The notes under the pieces are model-generated. The model had not been told where the DNA came from, did not search any database, and was given only the letters and a program-made list of their open reading frames with translations. This document shows, in pieces, positions 43,574 through 52,401 of a DNA stretch of 64,000 nucleotides. How positions within the stretch are numbered: the first letter of the stretch is position 1; every line of letters begins with the position of its first letter. The position numbers and the translations under genes were made by a program. This stretch comes from Sandaracinaceae bacterium. GTDB lineage: Bacteria; Myxococcota_A; Polyangia; Polyangiales; Houyiibacteriaceae. The DNA is taken from contig JACKEJ010000012.1 in the NCBI GenBank assembly GCA_020633055.1, positions 248,001 to 312,000 of the forward strand. Direction: 5' to 3'.

Positions 43574-43656
43574 GCGGGGAAGGTACGGGCGACGCGCTGG
43601 GAGCTTCCCTCTCCACCTTGCCCGCGCCCGGTTGTACCGGTCAGGCCGATGATCTT

Positions 43657-43973
43657 GGGGGCACCAGGCTGAAGCCAGGTGCCCCAGAGCCGCAGTGCGC
43701 TCCGAAAGTCCGCTCCTCTGCGGGAGCGGACTACGCTGTGGTCGGCTTCCGCGTTCGTGCAGGGCGTCTGGGGCTCGACGGGTCGGCCGGGCCATCGCGT
43801 TCGCCGCCGCGGCCCCCAACGTGATCCTGCGGTCGAATCCACGTGCCTGCCGCGTGTCATGGGAGCGTTTCCCGCCTTCCATGGCCTTCGACGAAGTAGT
43901 CCGCCCCCTCTGTGGGGCGGACTTACAGGTCACGCTGCAGTCCCGGGGCACCTGGCTTCAGCCTGGTGCCCCC
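43657..43973. repeat. REPIN/MITE-like element with inverted composite hairpins
   Basis: Two copies of an 80-nt unit face each other. The outer hairpins at 43658-43685 and 43945-43972 are 28 nt long and exact reverse complements of each other; each is also nearly self-complementary (GGGGCACC...GGTGCCCC with AGGCTGAAGCC in the middle). The inner hairpins, AGTCCGCTCC/GGAGCGGACT (43707-43716 and 43723-43732) and AGTCCGCCCC/GGGGCGGACT (43898-43907 and 43914-43923), are similar but not identical, with compensating changes. The 165-bp centre has no gene. No transposase is encoded. The arrangement is that of two REP sequences as a pair (REPIN) or a non-autonomous transposon. Confidence 0.75.
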
Positions 43974-44069
43974 CATCGCCGTATTCGAGCGGGATTCGGG
44001 ACCGCCCCGACTGACGTGACGGTCCCCGGCTCCCGATCCGACCTTCGCCGAGCTGCCGCGTGGAGCGCC

Positions 44070-44444
44070 TCAGTTCGTGACGCCGCCGGTCGAGACCAGG
44101 TACGCCATCAGCGCCTCGAGCTGCTCGTCCGAGAGGACGTCGGCGTTGAACGCGGGCATGCGGCCCTCGCCCTCGCGCACCTGCTGGCGCATGTGGGCGG
44201 CTGTCCAGCCGATGCCGTGCACGGCCGGGGCCGCGCCGTCGCCGCCGTTGCCGTCCTGGTGACAGCCCGAGCAGAAGTCCGTGTAGGCCTGCTGGCCACC
44301 CGAGACATCCGTCGACGTCACCGCGCCTTCGTAGCTGGCCACGTGCTCGCCGCCGGACGAGCCTTCGCCGCTGCTTTCGCCACCACCACCACATCCACCG
44401 AGCATCAGGGCCATGGCGGCCATCGCGATTACGAACTTCTTCAT
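44070..44444 (-). CDS. Lipoprotein c-type cytochrome
   Basis: The product is 124 residues. The ATG at 44444 has AGGAG 8 nt upstream; an upstream in-frame start at 44468 is less likely. A signal peptide with lipobox LGGC (Cys18) is followed by a Ser/Gly-rich linker and one haem site C58-S-G-C61-H62, with a likely Met axial ligand in GRMPAF. It is a class I mono-haem cytochrome c anchored in the envelope, probably carrying electrons in respiration. The partner is unknown. Confidence 0.9.
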   Translation of the reverse strand: MKKFVIAMAAMALMLGGCGGGGESSGEGSSGGEHVASYEGAVTSTDVSGGQQAYTDFCSGCHQDGNGGDGAAPAVHGIGWTAAHMRQQVREGEGRMPAFNADVLSDEQLEALMAYLVSTGGVTN

Positions 44445-44489
44445 CGAGAGTCTCCTTGAGCGCTTCAAGAACAGTCTAGGGGCACGAGC

Positions 44490-46283
44490 TCACGCCGAGG
44501 GGGTGGCGCTGGTGCCAGGCTTGCGGCCCACTTGTACCAGCTTTTCGGCCTGGAGCCGCTTTGCTGCGTCCGGGTCCACGTAGTCCGAGTGGCAGTCGGC
44601 CTTGTCCCCACCACGACCCACAGCGCCCTTGGTCTGCGCGGCCAGCTGATGGATCTCGTCGGGGGACAGGTAGCCGCGCTGCTCCAGCGTGGCCTGCTGC
44701 TGCGGCGTGAGCCCGGGGCTCTTGGCCACGCGCTCGCGCACGAAGCCCGGGTCCTTGCCGCTGCCGAACTCCACGATCTCCTTGCTGATGCGCACCGAGC
44801 ACCAGTCGTGCCCGCACATCGCGCAGAAGTCGGTGTCCACGCTCAGGTCTTCGTCGTGGAGCGCGCGCGCGAACTCGCCGTCGAAGGCCAAGTCGAAGTG
44901 CTTCTCCCAGTTGAGCGCGGCGCGGGCGCGCGTGAGGTCGTCGTCCCAGTCGCGCGCGCCGGGGATGCCCAGCGCCACGTCCGACGCGTGGGCCGCGATC
45001 TTGTAGGCGATGCACCCCTGCTTCACGTCCTCCTGCTTGGGCAGGCCCAGGTGCTCCTTCGGCGTGACGTAGCAGAGCATGCTGGCCCCGTGGAAGCCGG
45101 CGGCCGTCGCGCCGATGGCGCTGGTGATGTGGTCGTAGCCGGGGAAGACGTCGGTCACGAGGGGCCCCAGCACGTAGAACGGCGCGCCGTGACACAGGCG
45201 CCGCTGGAGCTTCATGTTGTACTCGATCTGGTCGAACGGGACGTGCCCGGGGCCCTCCACCATCACCTGCACGCCCTTGCGCCAAGCCCGCTCGGTCAGC
45301 TCGCCGAGGCGCTGCAGCTCGCCCAGCTGCGCGGCGTCTGTCGCGTCGGCCAGGCCGCCGGGGCGCAGGCCGTCGCCCAGCGAGAACGACACGTCGTACT
45401 CCCGCATGATGTCGCAGATGGCCTCGAAGTGCGTGTACATCGGGTTCTCGGCCCGGTGCGTCAGCATCCACTTGGCCAGCAGCGAGCCTCCGCGCGAGAC
45501 GATGCCGATCAGTCGGTCGCGGATGAGCGGCAGGTGGGCCCGCGCGACGCCCGCGTGGATGGTGAAGTAGTCCACGCCCTGCTGCGCCTGATGCCGCAAC
45601 GTGTCGAGGATCACGTCCAGCGTGAGGTCCTCGATCTTGCGCCCGATGATCATGCTGTAGATGGGCACGGTGCCGATGGGCACCTTCGAGGCGCTCAGGA
45701 TCGCGGCGCGCGTGGCGTCCAGGTCGCCGCCGGTGGACAGGTCCATGACGGTGTCCGCACCCCAGCGCTCGGCCCAGCGCAGCTTCTCGACCTCGTCCTC
45801 CGTGCCAGAGGACACGGGCGAGGCGCCCATGTTCGCGTTGACCTTGGTGAGGCTGGCGCGCCCGATGGCCATGGGGTCCAGGTTGTGCTGCAGGTGCACG
45901 CGGTTGGCCGGGATGATCATGCGCCCAGCCGCGACTTCGTCGCGCACCTGCTCGGCCGTGAGGTGCCGCTCCCGCTCGGCCACGCGCTTCATCTCGGGCG
46001 TGATCTGCCCCAGGCGCGCGAACTCCAGCTGGGTGCGCGGCTCGAAGCCCGCGGGCGGTGTCCAGCGCCCGTCCACCTGTGTCCAGTCCGCGGGCATGAA
46101 GTCCCAGGCGGTCTTGTCGCTGGGCGGGGGCATGCCCGGCGTGTCCGGGGACGAGTAGGTCAGGGCAGAGCCCACCTGCGGCGCGTTGGCGAACGAGCCC
46201 GGGGTGGTCCCGGCGCCGGTGCTGGAGGGGTTGTGCGCGCCCCGGAGCGGGAGCGAAAGATCAGGGGAGCTGGACTGCGACAT
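44490..46283 (-). CDS. thiC: Phosphomethylpyrimidine synthase
   Basis: This radical-SAM enzyme turns AIR into HMP-P, the pyrimidine part of thiamine. The product is 597 residues from the ATG at 46283, which has AGG 7 nt upstream; starts at 46343 or 46349 would fall in the riboswitch. Signature pieces are NANMGASPVSSGTEDEVEKL, GADTVMDLSTGGDLDATR, HAGVARAHLPLI, VMVEGPGHVPFDQIE and the C-terminal CAMCGHDWC that binds the [4Fe-4S] cluster. The first 60 residues are a low-complexity Ser/Pro extension. Expression is under the TPP riboswitch just upstream. Other thiamine genes are not nearby. Confidence 0.97.
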   Translation of the reverse strand: MSQSSSPDLSLPLRGAHNPSSTGAGTTPGSFANAPQVGSALTYSSPDTPGMPPPSDKTAWDFMPADWTQVDGRWTPPAGFEPRTQLEFARLGQITPEMKRVAERERHLTAEQVRDEVAAGRMIIPANRVHLQHNLDPMAIGRASLTKVNANMGASPVSSGTEDEVEKLRWAERWGADTVMDLSTGGDLDATRAAILSASKVPIGTVPIYSMIIGRKIEDLTLDVILDTLRHQAQQGVDYFTIHAGVARAHLPLIRDRLIGIVSRGGSLLAKWMLTHRAENPMYTHFEAICDIMREYDVSFSLGDGLRPGGLADATDAAQLGELQRLGELTERAWRKGVQVMVEGPGHVPFDQIEYNMKLQRRLCHGAPFYVLGPLVTDVFPGYDHITSAIGATAAGFHGASMLCYVTPKEHLGLPKQEDVKQGCIAYKIAAHASDVALGIPGARDWDDDLTRARAALNWEKHFDLAFDGEFARALHDEDLSVDTDFCAMCGHDWCSVRISKEIVEFGSGKDPGFVRERVAKSPGLTPQQQATLEQRGYLSPDEIHQLAAQTKGAVGRGGDKADCHSDYVDPDAAKRLQAEKLVQVGRKPGTSATPSA

Positions 46284-46345
46284 GGGCGACCTCACTGCGC
46301 TCGGAGGAGCAAGGGGCAGAGGGGACCACGGTGGCGGGGTCATGA

Positions 46346-46427
46346 GCACTTCCCTCCGCCGGGATGAGCCGGATCAGGTTCGACGGGTGCTTCTCAGCCC
46401 GCGTGTGCGGACGCCCCGAGTGCATCA
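46346..46427 (-). ncRNA. TPP riboswitch (THI element) in the thiC leader
   Basis: Read on the reverse strand, the leader contains the conserved parts of a thiamine-pyrophosphate aptamer in order: CTCGGGGCGTCC, GGGCTGAGAAGCACCC, GAACCTGATCCGG and CCCGGCGGAGGGAAGTG. The pyrimidine-sensing CTGAGA and the P4/P5 CCTGATC and CGGAGGGAAG motifs are all present. It ends about 60 nt before the thiC ATG. Control is probably by hiding the ribosome-binding site, as no terminator hairpin with a T-run is seen. Confidence 0.93.
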
Positions 46428-46455
46428 CGGGGAGAGCGTAGCAGGCTCGCTCCCA

Positions 46456-48315
46456 TCAGGCACTCGGCGTTGCGTTGTCGCCGTGAAAGGCGCCGTCGGC
46501 CGTGTACCAGGTGATCAGCCCGGACCCCCGGTTGCCGCGCATCATGTGGAGCGCGTGGTGCACGGCGGCCAGCACGTCGTCCCCCGGAGCCTCTCGCATC
46601 CACTGAGAATAGAAGACCGGGCTGATTGCGCGGACCCGCTGCAGCGCCCAGGCCGGGTCGCGTTCCTGGAGCGTGAGCGCGCCCGCCAGCCCGACGTACG
46701 CGCTGGTGCGCGTCGGGTGCGCGTCGGTGGCCTGCTCGTACGCGCGCTGGGCGCGAGGACCGTCGCCGAGCCGCAGGTACGCCTCGGCCGTACACGCCAA
46801 GCTGTTGGGGAGGGGAGGCATCAGCTGACGCTGATGCGCGAGGGTCGCGAGGGCTTCCGTCGGCCGATCCGTCGCGTTTTCCAGGATGGCCCGACCAACG
46901 TAGGCCCAGCGCGTCAGCTGGTCGCGCGCGAGGGCGCGCGCTATCCACTCGGCGGCCCGTTCGTACTCGCCGCGCCACAGGAGGAGCTCGGCGCCGTAGG
47001 TCGCGACGAGTGGGTGTGGCCCCTCGCGTGCGTCGAGCGCGTCGTGTTGGGCCATGATGGCCTCGAACGGGAGCCCGCTCAGGCCCTCGCGCAGTGCCGC
47101 AAGGCGGGCCCGGAGCGGCGGGGTCACGGCTTGCGCGCGAACCTCACCCTGCGCGGTCCGTCGCGTGGCGCGGGGAGACCAGTTTCCGCTCAGCGCGTCG
47201 AGCGCCCCATGCGCGAACGCGACATGGTCTTCGAGCGGTGCGAGATCCGGGAAGTCGCGGCGGAGCGTCGTGAGTACGTCGCTGGTCTCCTTGTGCTGCA
47301 CGTCGCGTGCCGAGGTCAGCGCCATCCGGCAGAGGGGAGCTGCTGCGACGCGGTTGGTCACCGTCGGAGGGAGCCCGTTCAGGTGCGCCTCGGCGCCGGC
47401 GATGTCGCCGAGGCGGCGTAGGGTCTCCACGTACATCAGCTCGTCGGCCGGCGCGCGCGCGCTCGCCTCGAGAAGCTCGCGCGCGCGCGCGGGGTTTCCG
47501 CTCGCGAGCTCGAGGGCCGCGAGCAGAGAACGGCGCTCGCCGGAGGGCAGGGCGTCCAGCAGCTGCCGCCGCGCTTCGTCGAAGCGCCCGCCGTAGAGGG
47601 CCAAGCGACCGAGCGCGAGAGAGTCCCCGAGGGCTTCATGGGCGCGTCGTGCGAGTTCCTTCGCGTCTTCGAACGCGTCCAGCGCCAACGCAGCGTCGAC
47701 CGCCTCCGCCGCGTGCGCCACGTCGTCCGCCACCGCGCTCCGCCACAGCGGGAGCGCTTCACGGTCCGCGCGTGCCGTCGCCGTCCGCGCCGCGAGGAGC
47801 CTCGCCAAGGGCGCGGCCGCGCCAGCGGGCCGACGCGCAACCAGCTCGGCCGCGTCCTCGGCGAGACCCGCTCGTAGGAGCAGCATCACGCCCTCCTCCC
47901 ACTGGGGTGTCGCCAGCCGTCGACCGGGCGCGAGCCCCGCCATGGCGTTCTTCACGGGCAGCTCGCGGCGGGTCCTTCGCAGCGCCGCGCGCAGCTCTTC
48001 GGCGTCGGCCGTGTCGGCTGTGAGTCCGTCCAGGGCAGACGCACACGCCTCGTCGTCCCCGCTGGCCAGCGCCGCCTCGGCGAACGCGAGTCTCAGCGTG
48101 GAGGACCGCGGGTTGCGCGACAGGGCGTACTCGAGGGCCGCCCGCGCCTCCTCGGCGCGGCCCTCGCGTAGTCTGCACAGGCCCACGATGACCGCGCCGT
48201 CCTCCGCAAAGGAGGGGTCGCGTTGCGCCGCGACCCGCGCGACCCGCGCTGCGTCGGCCCAGCGGCCAGCGCGGTACAGCTCACGCGCCAGCGTTGCGGG
48301 GGAGGTGGTCGTCAC
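46456..48315 (-). CDS. Long TPR-repeat protein
   Basis: The product is 619 residues from the GTG at 48315; the frame opens to 48435 but homologous-looking sequence starts at ATLARELYRAGRWADAARVA. It is almost entirely tetratricopeptide-like helical repeats (ALEYALSRNPRSSTLRLAFA, EALGDSLALGRLALYGGRFD, YERAAEWIARALARDQLTRW, AYLRLGDGPRAQRAYEQATD). No signal peptide or membrane segment is seen, so it is probably cytoplasmic. The last 60 residues (SPVFYSQWMREAPGDD onward) are non-repetitive. It is a scaffold of unknown partner. It follows the riboswitch leader on the same strand. Confidence 0.8.
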   Translation of the reverse strand: MTTTSPATLARELYRAGRWADAARVARVAAQRDPSFAEDGAVIVGLCRLREGRAEEARAALEYALSRNPRSSTLRLAFAEAALASGDDEACASALDGLTADTADAEELRAALRRTRRELPVKNAMAGLAPGRRLATPQWEEGVMLLLRAGLAEDAAELVARRPAGAAAPLARLLAARTATARADREALPLWRSAVADDVAHAAEAVDAALALDAFEDAKELARRAHEALGDSLALGRLALYGGRFDEARRQLLDALPSGERRSLLAALELASGNPARARELLEASARAPADELMYVETLRRLGDIAGAEAHLNGLPPTVTNRVAAAPLCRMALTSARDVQHKETSDVLTTLRRDFPDLAPLEDHVAFAHGALDALSGNWSPRATRRTAQGEVRAQAVTPPLRARLAALREGLSGLPFEAIMAQHDALDAREGPHPLVATYGAELLLWRGEYERAAEWIARALARDQLTRWAYVGRAILENATDRPTEALATLAHQRQLMPPLPNSLACTAEAYLRLGDGPRAQRAYEQATDAHPTRTSAYVGLAGALTLQERDPAWALQRVRAISPVFYSQWMREAPGDDVLAAVHHALHMMRGNRGSGLITWYTADGAFHGDNATPSA

Positions 48316-48397
48316 GGCGGCGAGGGTAGCGGTCGCTCGACGCGAACCGCAACTCGGGGATGCGGCGGACGGAGCGTCGGACCGCCATCCCCCGTCG

Positions 48398-49135
48398 TCA
48401 CGCGAGGTTGTGGAAGACCTGCTGGATGTCGTCATCCTGCTCGAGGAGGTCGATCAGCTTCATCACCTCCGCCGCGCGCTCGTCGTCGAGCTCTACCAGC
48501 GTGGTCGGGATGAACTCGGACGCGGTGGAGACGGGCGTGATGGAGCGCGCCTCGAGGGCCTCTTGCATGCGCCCGAAGTCCTGGAGTGGGCAGCGGATGA
48601 GGATCTGCGGCTCGCCCTTCTCGCCCTCGGCCTCGCCCATCTCGTCCAGGCCAGCGTCGATGAGCTCCATCTCGAGCTCTTCCAGGTCGATCTTGGCCTT
48701 CGTCAGTGCTGCGGCGTCCAGGCGGAAGACGCCCATGCGCGTGAAGCCGAAGGCCACGCTTCCTTGCGTGCCGATGCTGCCGTTGCCCTTGTTGAAGCGC
48801 ACCCGTACGTTCGCGATGGTGCGGGTGGGGTTGTCCGTGGCGGACACGGCCATGACCGCCACGCCGTGCGGAGCGTAGCCCTCGTAGATGAGCTCCTGGT
48901 AGTCGGCCGCGTCGTTGCCCAGCGCCTTCTTGATGGCGCTCTCGATGCGGTCCTTGGGCATGTTGACCGCCCGGGCGTTCTGGATGGCGCGGCGCAGGGC
49001 GGGGTTGGTCTCGGGGTGCTCACCACCCTGCTTGACGGCGATGCCGATCTCGCGGCCGCAGCGGGTGAAGGCCTTGGCCATGCGGTCCCAGCGGGCGAAC
49101 ATGGTGTGTTTGCGGGTTTCGAAGATGCGTCCCAT
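48398..49135 (-). CDS. YebC/PmpR-family protein
   Basis: The product is 245 residues, normal for the family. Features are the N-terminal FARWDRMAKAFTRCGREIGI, NPALRRAIQNARAVNMPKDR, ELIYEGYAPHGVAVMAVSAT and RTIANVRVRFNKGNGSIGTQ. YebC-family proteins were described as transcription regulators; recent work assigns many to helping ribosomes through proline-rich stretches. The first is from family annotation, the second from published work on YebC2. The start has AGGA 8 nt upstream. It is often next to ruvC; here it is not. Confidence 0.93.
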   Translation of the reverse strand: MGRIFETRKHTMFARWDRMAKAFTRCGREIGIAVKQGGEHPETNPALRRAIQNARAVNMPKDRIESAIKKALGNDAADYQELIYEGYAPHGVAVMAVSATDNPTRTIANVRVRFNKGNGSIGTQGSVAFGFTRMGVFRLDAAALTKAKIDLEELEMELIDAGLDEMGEAEGEKGEPQILIRCPLQDFGRMQEALEARSITPVSTASEFIPTTLVELDDERAAEVMKLIDLLEQDDDIQQVFHNLA

Positions 49136-49171
49136 CGGGGCTGTCCTTTGGCGTGCAGAAGCGGGGCGGTC

Positions 49172-50554
49172 TTAGCACGAATCTGCGCCTGGACGACCTG
49201 ACGTGAACGTGCCCAGCAACGCCACCTTGACGTCTTGGCCCGTGGTCGCGGGTGGCACGGCGCCGGGGTGAGCCCGCCAGTAGTCGACCAACGGGGTGAT
49301 GCTGTCCGAGCCCGTCATGAGGTCGCGCACGATGGCGACACGGTATGGACGACGCGGCTCCAGCGGTGCGTTCGCGAGGCGAACGACGTGGTGCTGGGGG
49401 TCGACCTCGCTGCGATCGTCGACCTGCAGGAAGCCCCCCGTCCCGCGTCGCTCCGTGCGGGCGAAGCGGACCGCATCGTGGATGACGCTCCCTGGGAGCA
49501 CGGCGACGACGGCCTCGTTGTCGAACGGGAGCTCCTCGCAGAAGTCCGCGAACGTGAGCCGCTTTCGTCGGGGCTCGGTGCCGCGGAGCCCGCCGCCGTT
49601 GAAGATGCCCACCTCGGCGCCCAGCGCGTCGCGCAGGCGCGACGACACCAGCGTGCCCATCGACGTCTGCTGCAGCCGCGACCCCGCCGACGAGAGCTCC
49701 GTCCCCGGGGGGAGCGTCAGCAGCGTGCGTGCCTCGAGTGCGTGGACCTGGGCCAGGTGGCCGTCGACGCGGCGGCGCACGCTGGGGTCCTCCGGGTAGT
49801 CATCGACCGCCCGACTCTCCACCTCCACGCGCACCGAGGGGCGATCCGCCCCAGCGTGCAGCGTGATGCTGGCGACCACGGCCGTGACCGCGTCGGCCTG
49901 GGCTTTCGCCACGGGCGTGTCCTCACCGCGCTCCAGGTAGCCCTCGTGCTCGTGGCCGCCGAGGATCAGGTCCACGGCGCGGGTCGCAGCGAGGGCGCGG
50001 TCGTCGGCGAGCCACTGGTGCGTCAGCGCGATGACGGCGTCGCATCCGTCGGCGCGCAACTGCGAGGCCTGCCGTACGATGGCGTCATTGGGTTCCTCGA
50101 GCGTGGCGCCGCCGAAGGGTGGGCGCCGGTAGAGCGACGCGTCTCCATCGACCGCGCCCAGGACGCCGACTCGGAAGACTCCGACGGAGACGACGTCGTG
50201 CGGGATGTGACGCCCGGCGAACGACAGGGCGTTGCTGAGCACCACCCGCGCCTTCAGCTCGTCCAGCCTCGCAAGGAGCGCCTCCGTGTCGAGGTCGTCC
50301 TCGTGGTTTCCGAGGGTCACGTGAGTGACCCCCAGCGCGTTGAGGCAGTCCACCATGCCGCGGCCCTGGTCCAAGCTCGAGAGCAGGCTGGGCGCCAGGA
50401 AGTCCCCCGCGAGCGTGACCAGCAACGCGTCGCAAGGGGCCGTGCCGCGCACCTCCGCGATCAGGGTCGCGAGTCGCGGCAGCTCCTCCAGCGAGTACAC
50501 GTCGTTGACGGCGACGATGCGCAGCGTGGCGCGCTGGCGACGGGTGGCGCTCAT
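49172..50554 (-). CDS. 5'-nucleotidase-family metallophosphatase
   Basis: The product is 460 residues with no signal peptide. The N-terminal calcineurin-like domain has VNDVYSLEELP, LVTLAGDFLAPS, VTLGNHEDDLDTE and LILGGHEHEGYL, supplying the bimetal ligands. The C-terminal 5'-nucleotidase domain has GTELSSAGSRLQQTSMGTLV and IFNGGGLRGT. Family members hydrolyse nucleotides or nucleotide sugars, usually in the periplasm; without a signal this one is probably cytoplasmic. The NDxH motif reads NDVY, as in a subgroup of the family. Its start overlaps the stop of the STAS-like gene upstream (ATGA). Confidence 0.88.
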   Translation of the reverse strand: MSATRRQRATLRIVAVNDVYSLEELPRLATLIAEVRGTAPCDALLVTLAGDFLAPSLLSSLDQGRGMVDCLNALGVTHVTLGNHEDDLDTEALLARLDELKARVVLSNALSFAGRHIPHDVVSVGVFRVGVLGAVDGDASLYRRPPFGGATLEEPNDAIVRQASQLRADGCDAVIALTHQWLADDRALAATRAVDLILGGHEHEGYLERGEDTPVAKAQADAVTAVVASITLHAGADRPSVRVEVESRAVDDYPEDPSVRRRVDGHLAQVHALEARTLLTLPPGTELSSAGSRLQQTSMGTLVSSRLRDALGAEVGIFNGGGLRGTEPRRKRLTFADFCEELPFDNEAVVAVLPGSVIHDAVRFARTERRGTGGFLQVDDRSEVDPQHHVVRLANAPLEPRRPYRVAIVRDLMTGSDSITPLVDYWRAHPGAVPPATTGQDVKVALLGTFTSGRPGADSC

Positions 50555-50952
50555 GTCGCGCGGCGTACCACGTCGAGCCACGCTTCGCGCGAATCGAGGT
50601 GTTCGATGCGCTTGATGGTCAGGTTCGTGGTGCGCACGGCCATGGACACGAGGGGGTGGCCCGTGGCGATGACGATGCGCGCGATGTGGGGCAAGAGCCC
50701 GATGGTCCAGGCGGCCAGGCGGGGCGGAACCAGGATGTCGAAGGACGGCATCTCGGTCCAGTCGTGCAGGCCGACGAACGCACCGCTGCGCCGGATGAGG
50801 GGCTCGCTGTGTTCCACCAGGGCCTCGGCCAGGGCGCGCGAGAAGTGCCCCTCGATACGCGACACGACGAGATCGCTCCGCAGCCACAGGAGCATGCGGC
50901 TTCCGTCGACGGTGCGGTCGAGATCGGGGGCGCGCGCGAGCAGCTCGGACAT
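50551..50952 (-). CDS. Small SpoIIAA/STAS-like protein
   Basis: The product is 133 residues from the ATG at 50952 (a GTG one codon up is possible). It has the alternation of strands and helices of the STAS-like (SpoIIAA-like) fold: VVSRIEGHFSRALAEALVEH, GAFVGLHDWTEMPSFDILVP, ARIVIATGHPLVSMAVRTTN. The fold call is by pattern only. It is coupled to the phosphatase by an ATGA overlap. A second protein of the same kind is encoded at 52402. A TAGATT hexamer on the reverse strand lies 9 nt upstream of the ATG. Confidence 0.6.
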   Translation of the reverse strand: MSELLARAPDLDRTVDGSRMLLWLRSDLVVSRIEGHFSRALAEALVEHSEPLIRRSGAFVGLHDWTEMPSFDILVPPRLAAWTIGLLPHIARIVIATGHPLVSMAVRTTNLTIKRIEHLDSREAWLDVVRRAT

Positions 50953-51023
50953 CACCGCGCCAATCTACCACGTGTGCGGGAGCGCGTGATTGCCCGGGCG
51001 CGACGCGGCGGCTAACGTTGCTC

Positions 51024-52340
51024 ATGCTTCTGCGTGATCCCGTGCACGGGTTGGTGGCCTTCGAGGGGCGGGCCGAGCGGGTCATCGAGGCCCTGCTCGC
51101 GACGCGCGAGGTCCAGCGCCTCCGCCGGGTCAAGCAGCTGGGGCTGACATCGCTGGTGTTCCCTGGCGCGGAGCACACCCGCTTCGCGCACGCCCTCGGG
51201 GCGGCCCACGTCATGCAGCGGCTCCAGCTGCGCATCGTCGCTGCGCAGGACGACCTGCCCATGGATGCGCGGCTCGACGAGGCCGCGGCCGACGAGGCGC
51301 TGGCGGCGGCGCTCCTGCACGACCTGGGACACGGGCCATTCTCACACCTCTACGAGGAGGTGTCGCCCCACGCGCGCCACCACGAGGACTGGACGCGGGA
51401 CGTGCTGCTGGACGACGGCACCGACGTGCACCGCGCCCTCGAGGGGCTTTCGTCTGGCATGGCCACCCGCGTCGCGGGCATGCTGCGCGGTGAGCACCGG
51501 CTGGGCTACTTGGCGCGCGCCATCAGCGGGACCATCGACGTAGACCGAGCGGACTACCTGCTGCGCGACAGCTACATGACCGGGGTCCGCTACGGCCTGT
51601 ACGACCTGGACTGGGTGCTGCGCTCGCTCGCGTTCGGTCAGGTCGGGGGCGAGTGGGTGCTCGCCGTGGAGGGGCGCAAGGGGCTGCCGCCCATCGAGGG
51701 CTTCTTCCTCGCCCGTCAGCACATGTACGCGCAGGTCTATCACCACAAGGCGACGCGCGCGGCGGAAGGCCTGATCCGCGGAGTGTTCATTCGGGTGGGT
51801 GAGCTGGTGCGCGAGGGGAGGGCGCCCGCGGGCACCCCGGCGGCGTTGCGGGCCGCTGCGCTGGGGGAGCGAGTGTCGCTGGGTGACTACCTGGCGCTCG
51901 ACGACATCGCGCTGCTGGGCGCGCTCTCGGGGTGGGAGCAGGCGGAGGACCAGGCGCTCTCGCTGCTCGCCCGACGGCTGCGCGCACGCGACCTGCCCAA
52001 GACGCTGCCGCTGCCCAGCGAGTGTGAGCCGATGTTCGGCGAGCTGCTCGCGAGGACGTACGCGCTCGCCGCGCGCCATGGGCTGCGCCCCGAGCTGCAT
52101 GTGTTCCTGGACCACACCAGCGACGTGCCCTACGCAGAGCCCGACGACGACTCGCCGGGGGGGCTGTGGCTGCTGCTGCGGCATCGCGAGATCATGCGCC
52201 TCGGGGAGGCCTCGTTCTTGTTGAAGGAGCTGCGCAACAAGCGGCTGACCAGCTCACGCCTGATCTTCCCCCGTGCGCTGCGGGACGACGTGGAGACGGA
52301 GCTGGGTCCGCTGCTCGGGAGCGCAGAGGGCCACCGCTGA
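51024..52340 (+). CDS. HD-domain phosphohydrolase (dGTPase/SAMHD1-like)
   Basis: The product is 438 residues from the ATG at 51024 (a TTG two codons up is possible). It carries the HD metal site: H51 in AEHTRFAHALGAAH, HD at 99-100 in LLHDLGHGPFSH, and the distal Asp in TIDVDRADYLLRDS. RDPVHGLVAF at the start and QHMYAQVYHHKATRA are typical of the SAMHD1/YwfO-like branch that hydrolyses dNTPs. It is divergent from the STAS-like/phosphatase pair, which also acts on phosphoesters. A TAACGT hexamer ends 5 nt before the ATG. Confidence 0.9.
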   Translation: MLLRDPVHGLVAFEGRAERVIEALLATREVQRLRRVKQLGLTSLVFPGAEHTRFAHALGAAHVMQRLQLRIVAAQDDLPMDARLDEAAADEALAAALLHDLGHGPFSHLYEEVSPHARHHEDWTRDVLLDDGTDVHRALEGLSSGMATRVAGMLRGEHRLGYLARAISGTIDVDRADYLLRDSYMTGVRYGLYDLDWVLRSLAFGQVGGEWVLAVEGRKGLPPIEGFFLARQHMYAQVYHHKATRAAEGLIRGVFIRVGELVREGRAPAGTPAALRAAALGERVSLGDYLALDDIALLGALSGWEQAEDQALSLLARRLRARDLPKTLPLPSECEPMFGELLARTYALAARHGLRPELHVFLDHTSDVPYAEPDDDSPGGLWLLLRHREIMRLGEASFLLKELRNKRLTSSRLIFPRALRDDVETELGPLLGSAEGHR

Positions 52341-52401
52341 CCTGAACGTGCGTGGCACGGGCGGGTTGCGTGGACGACCCCTGATCGCGGACGATGCGGC
52401 C

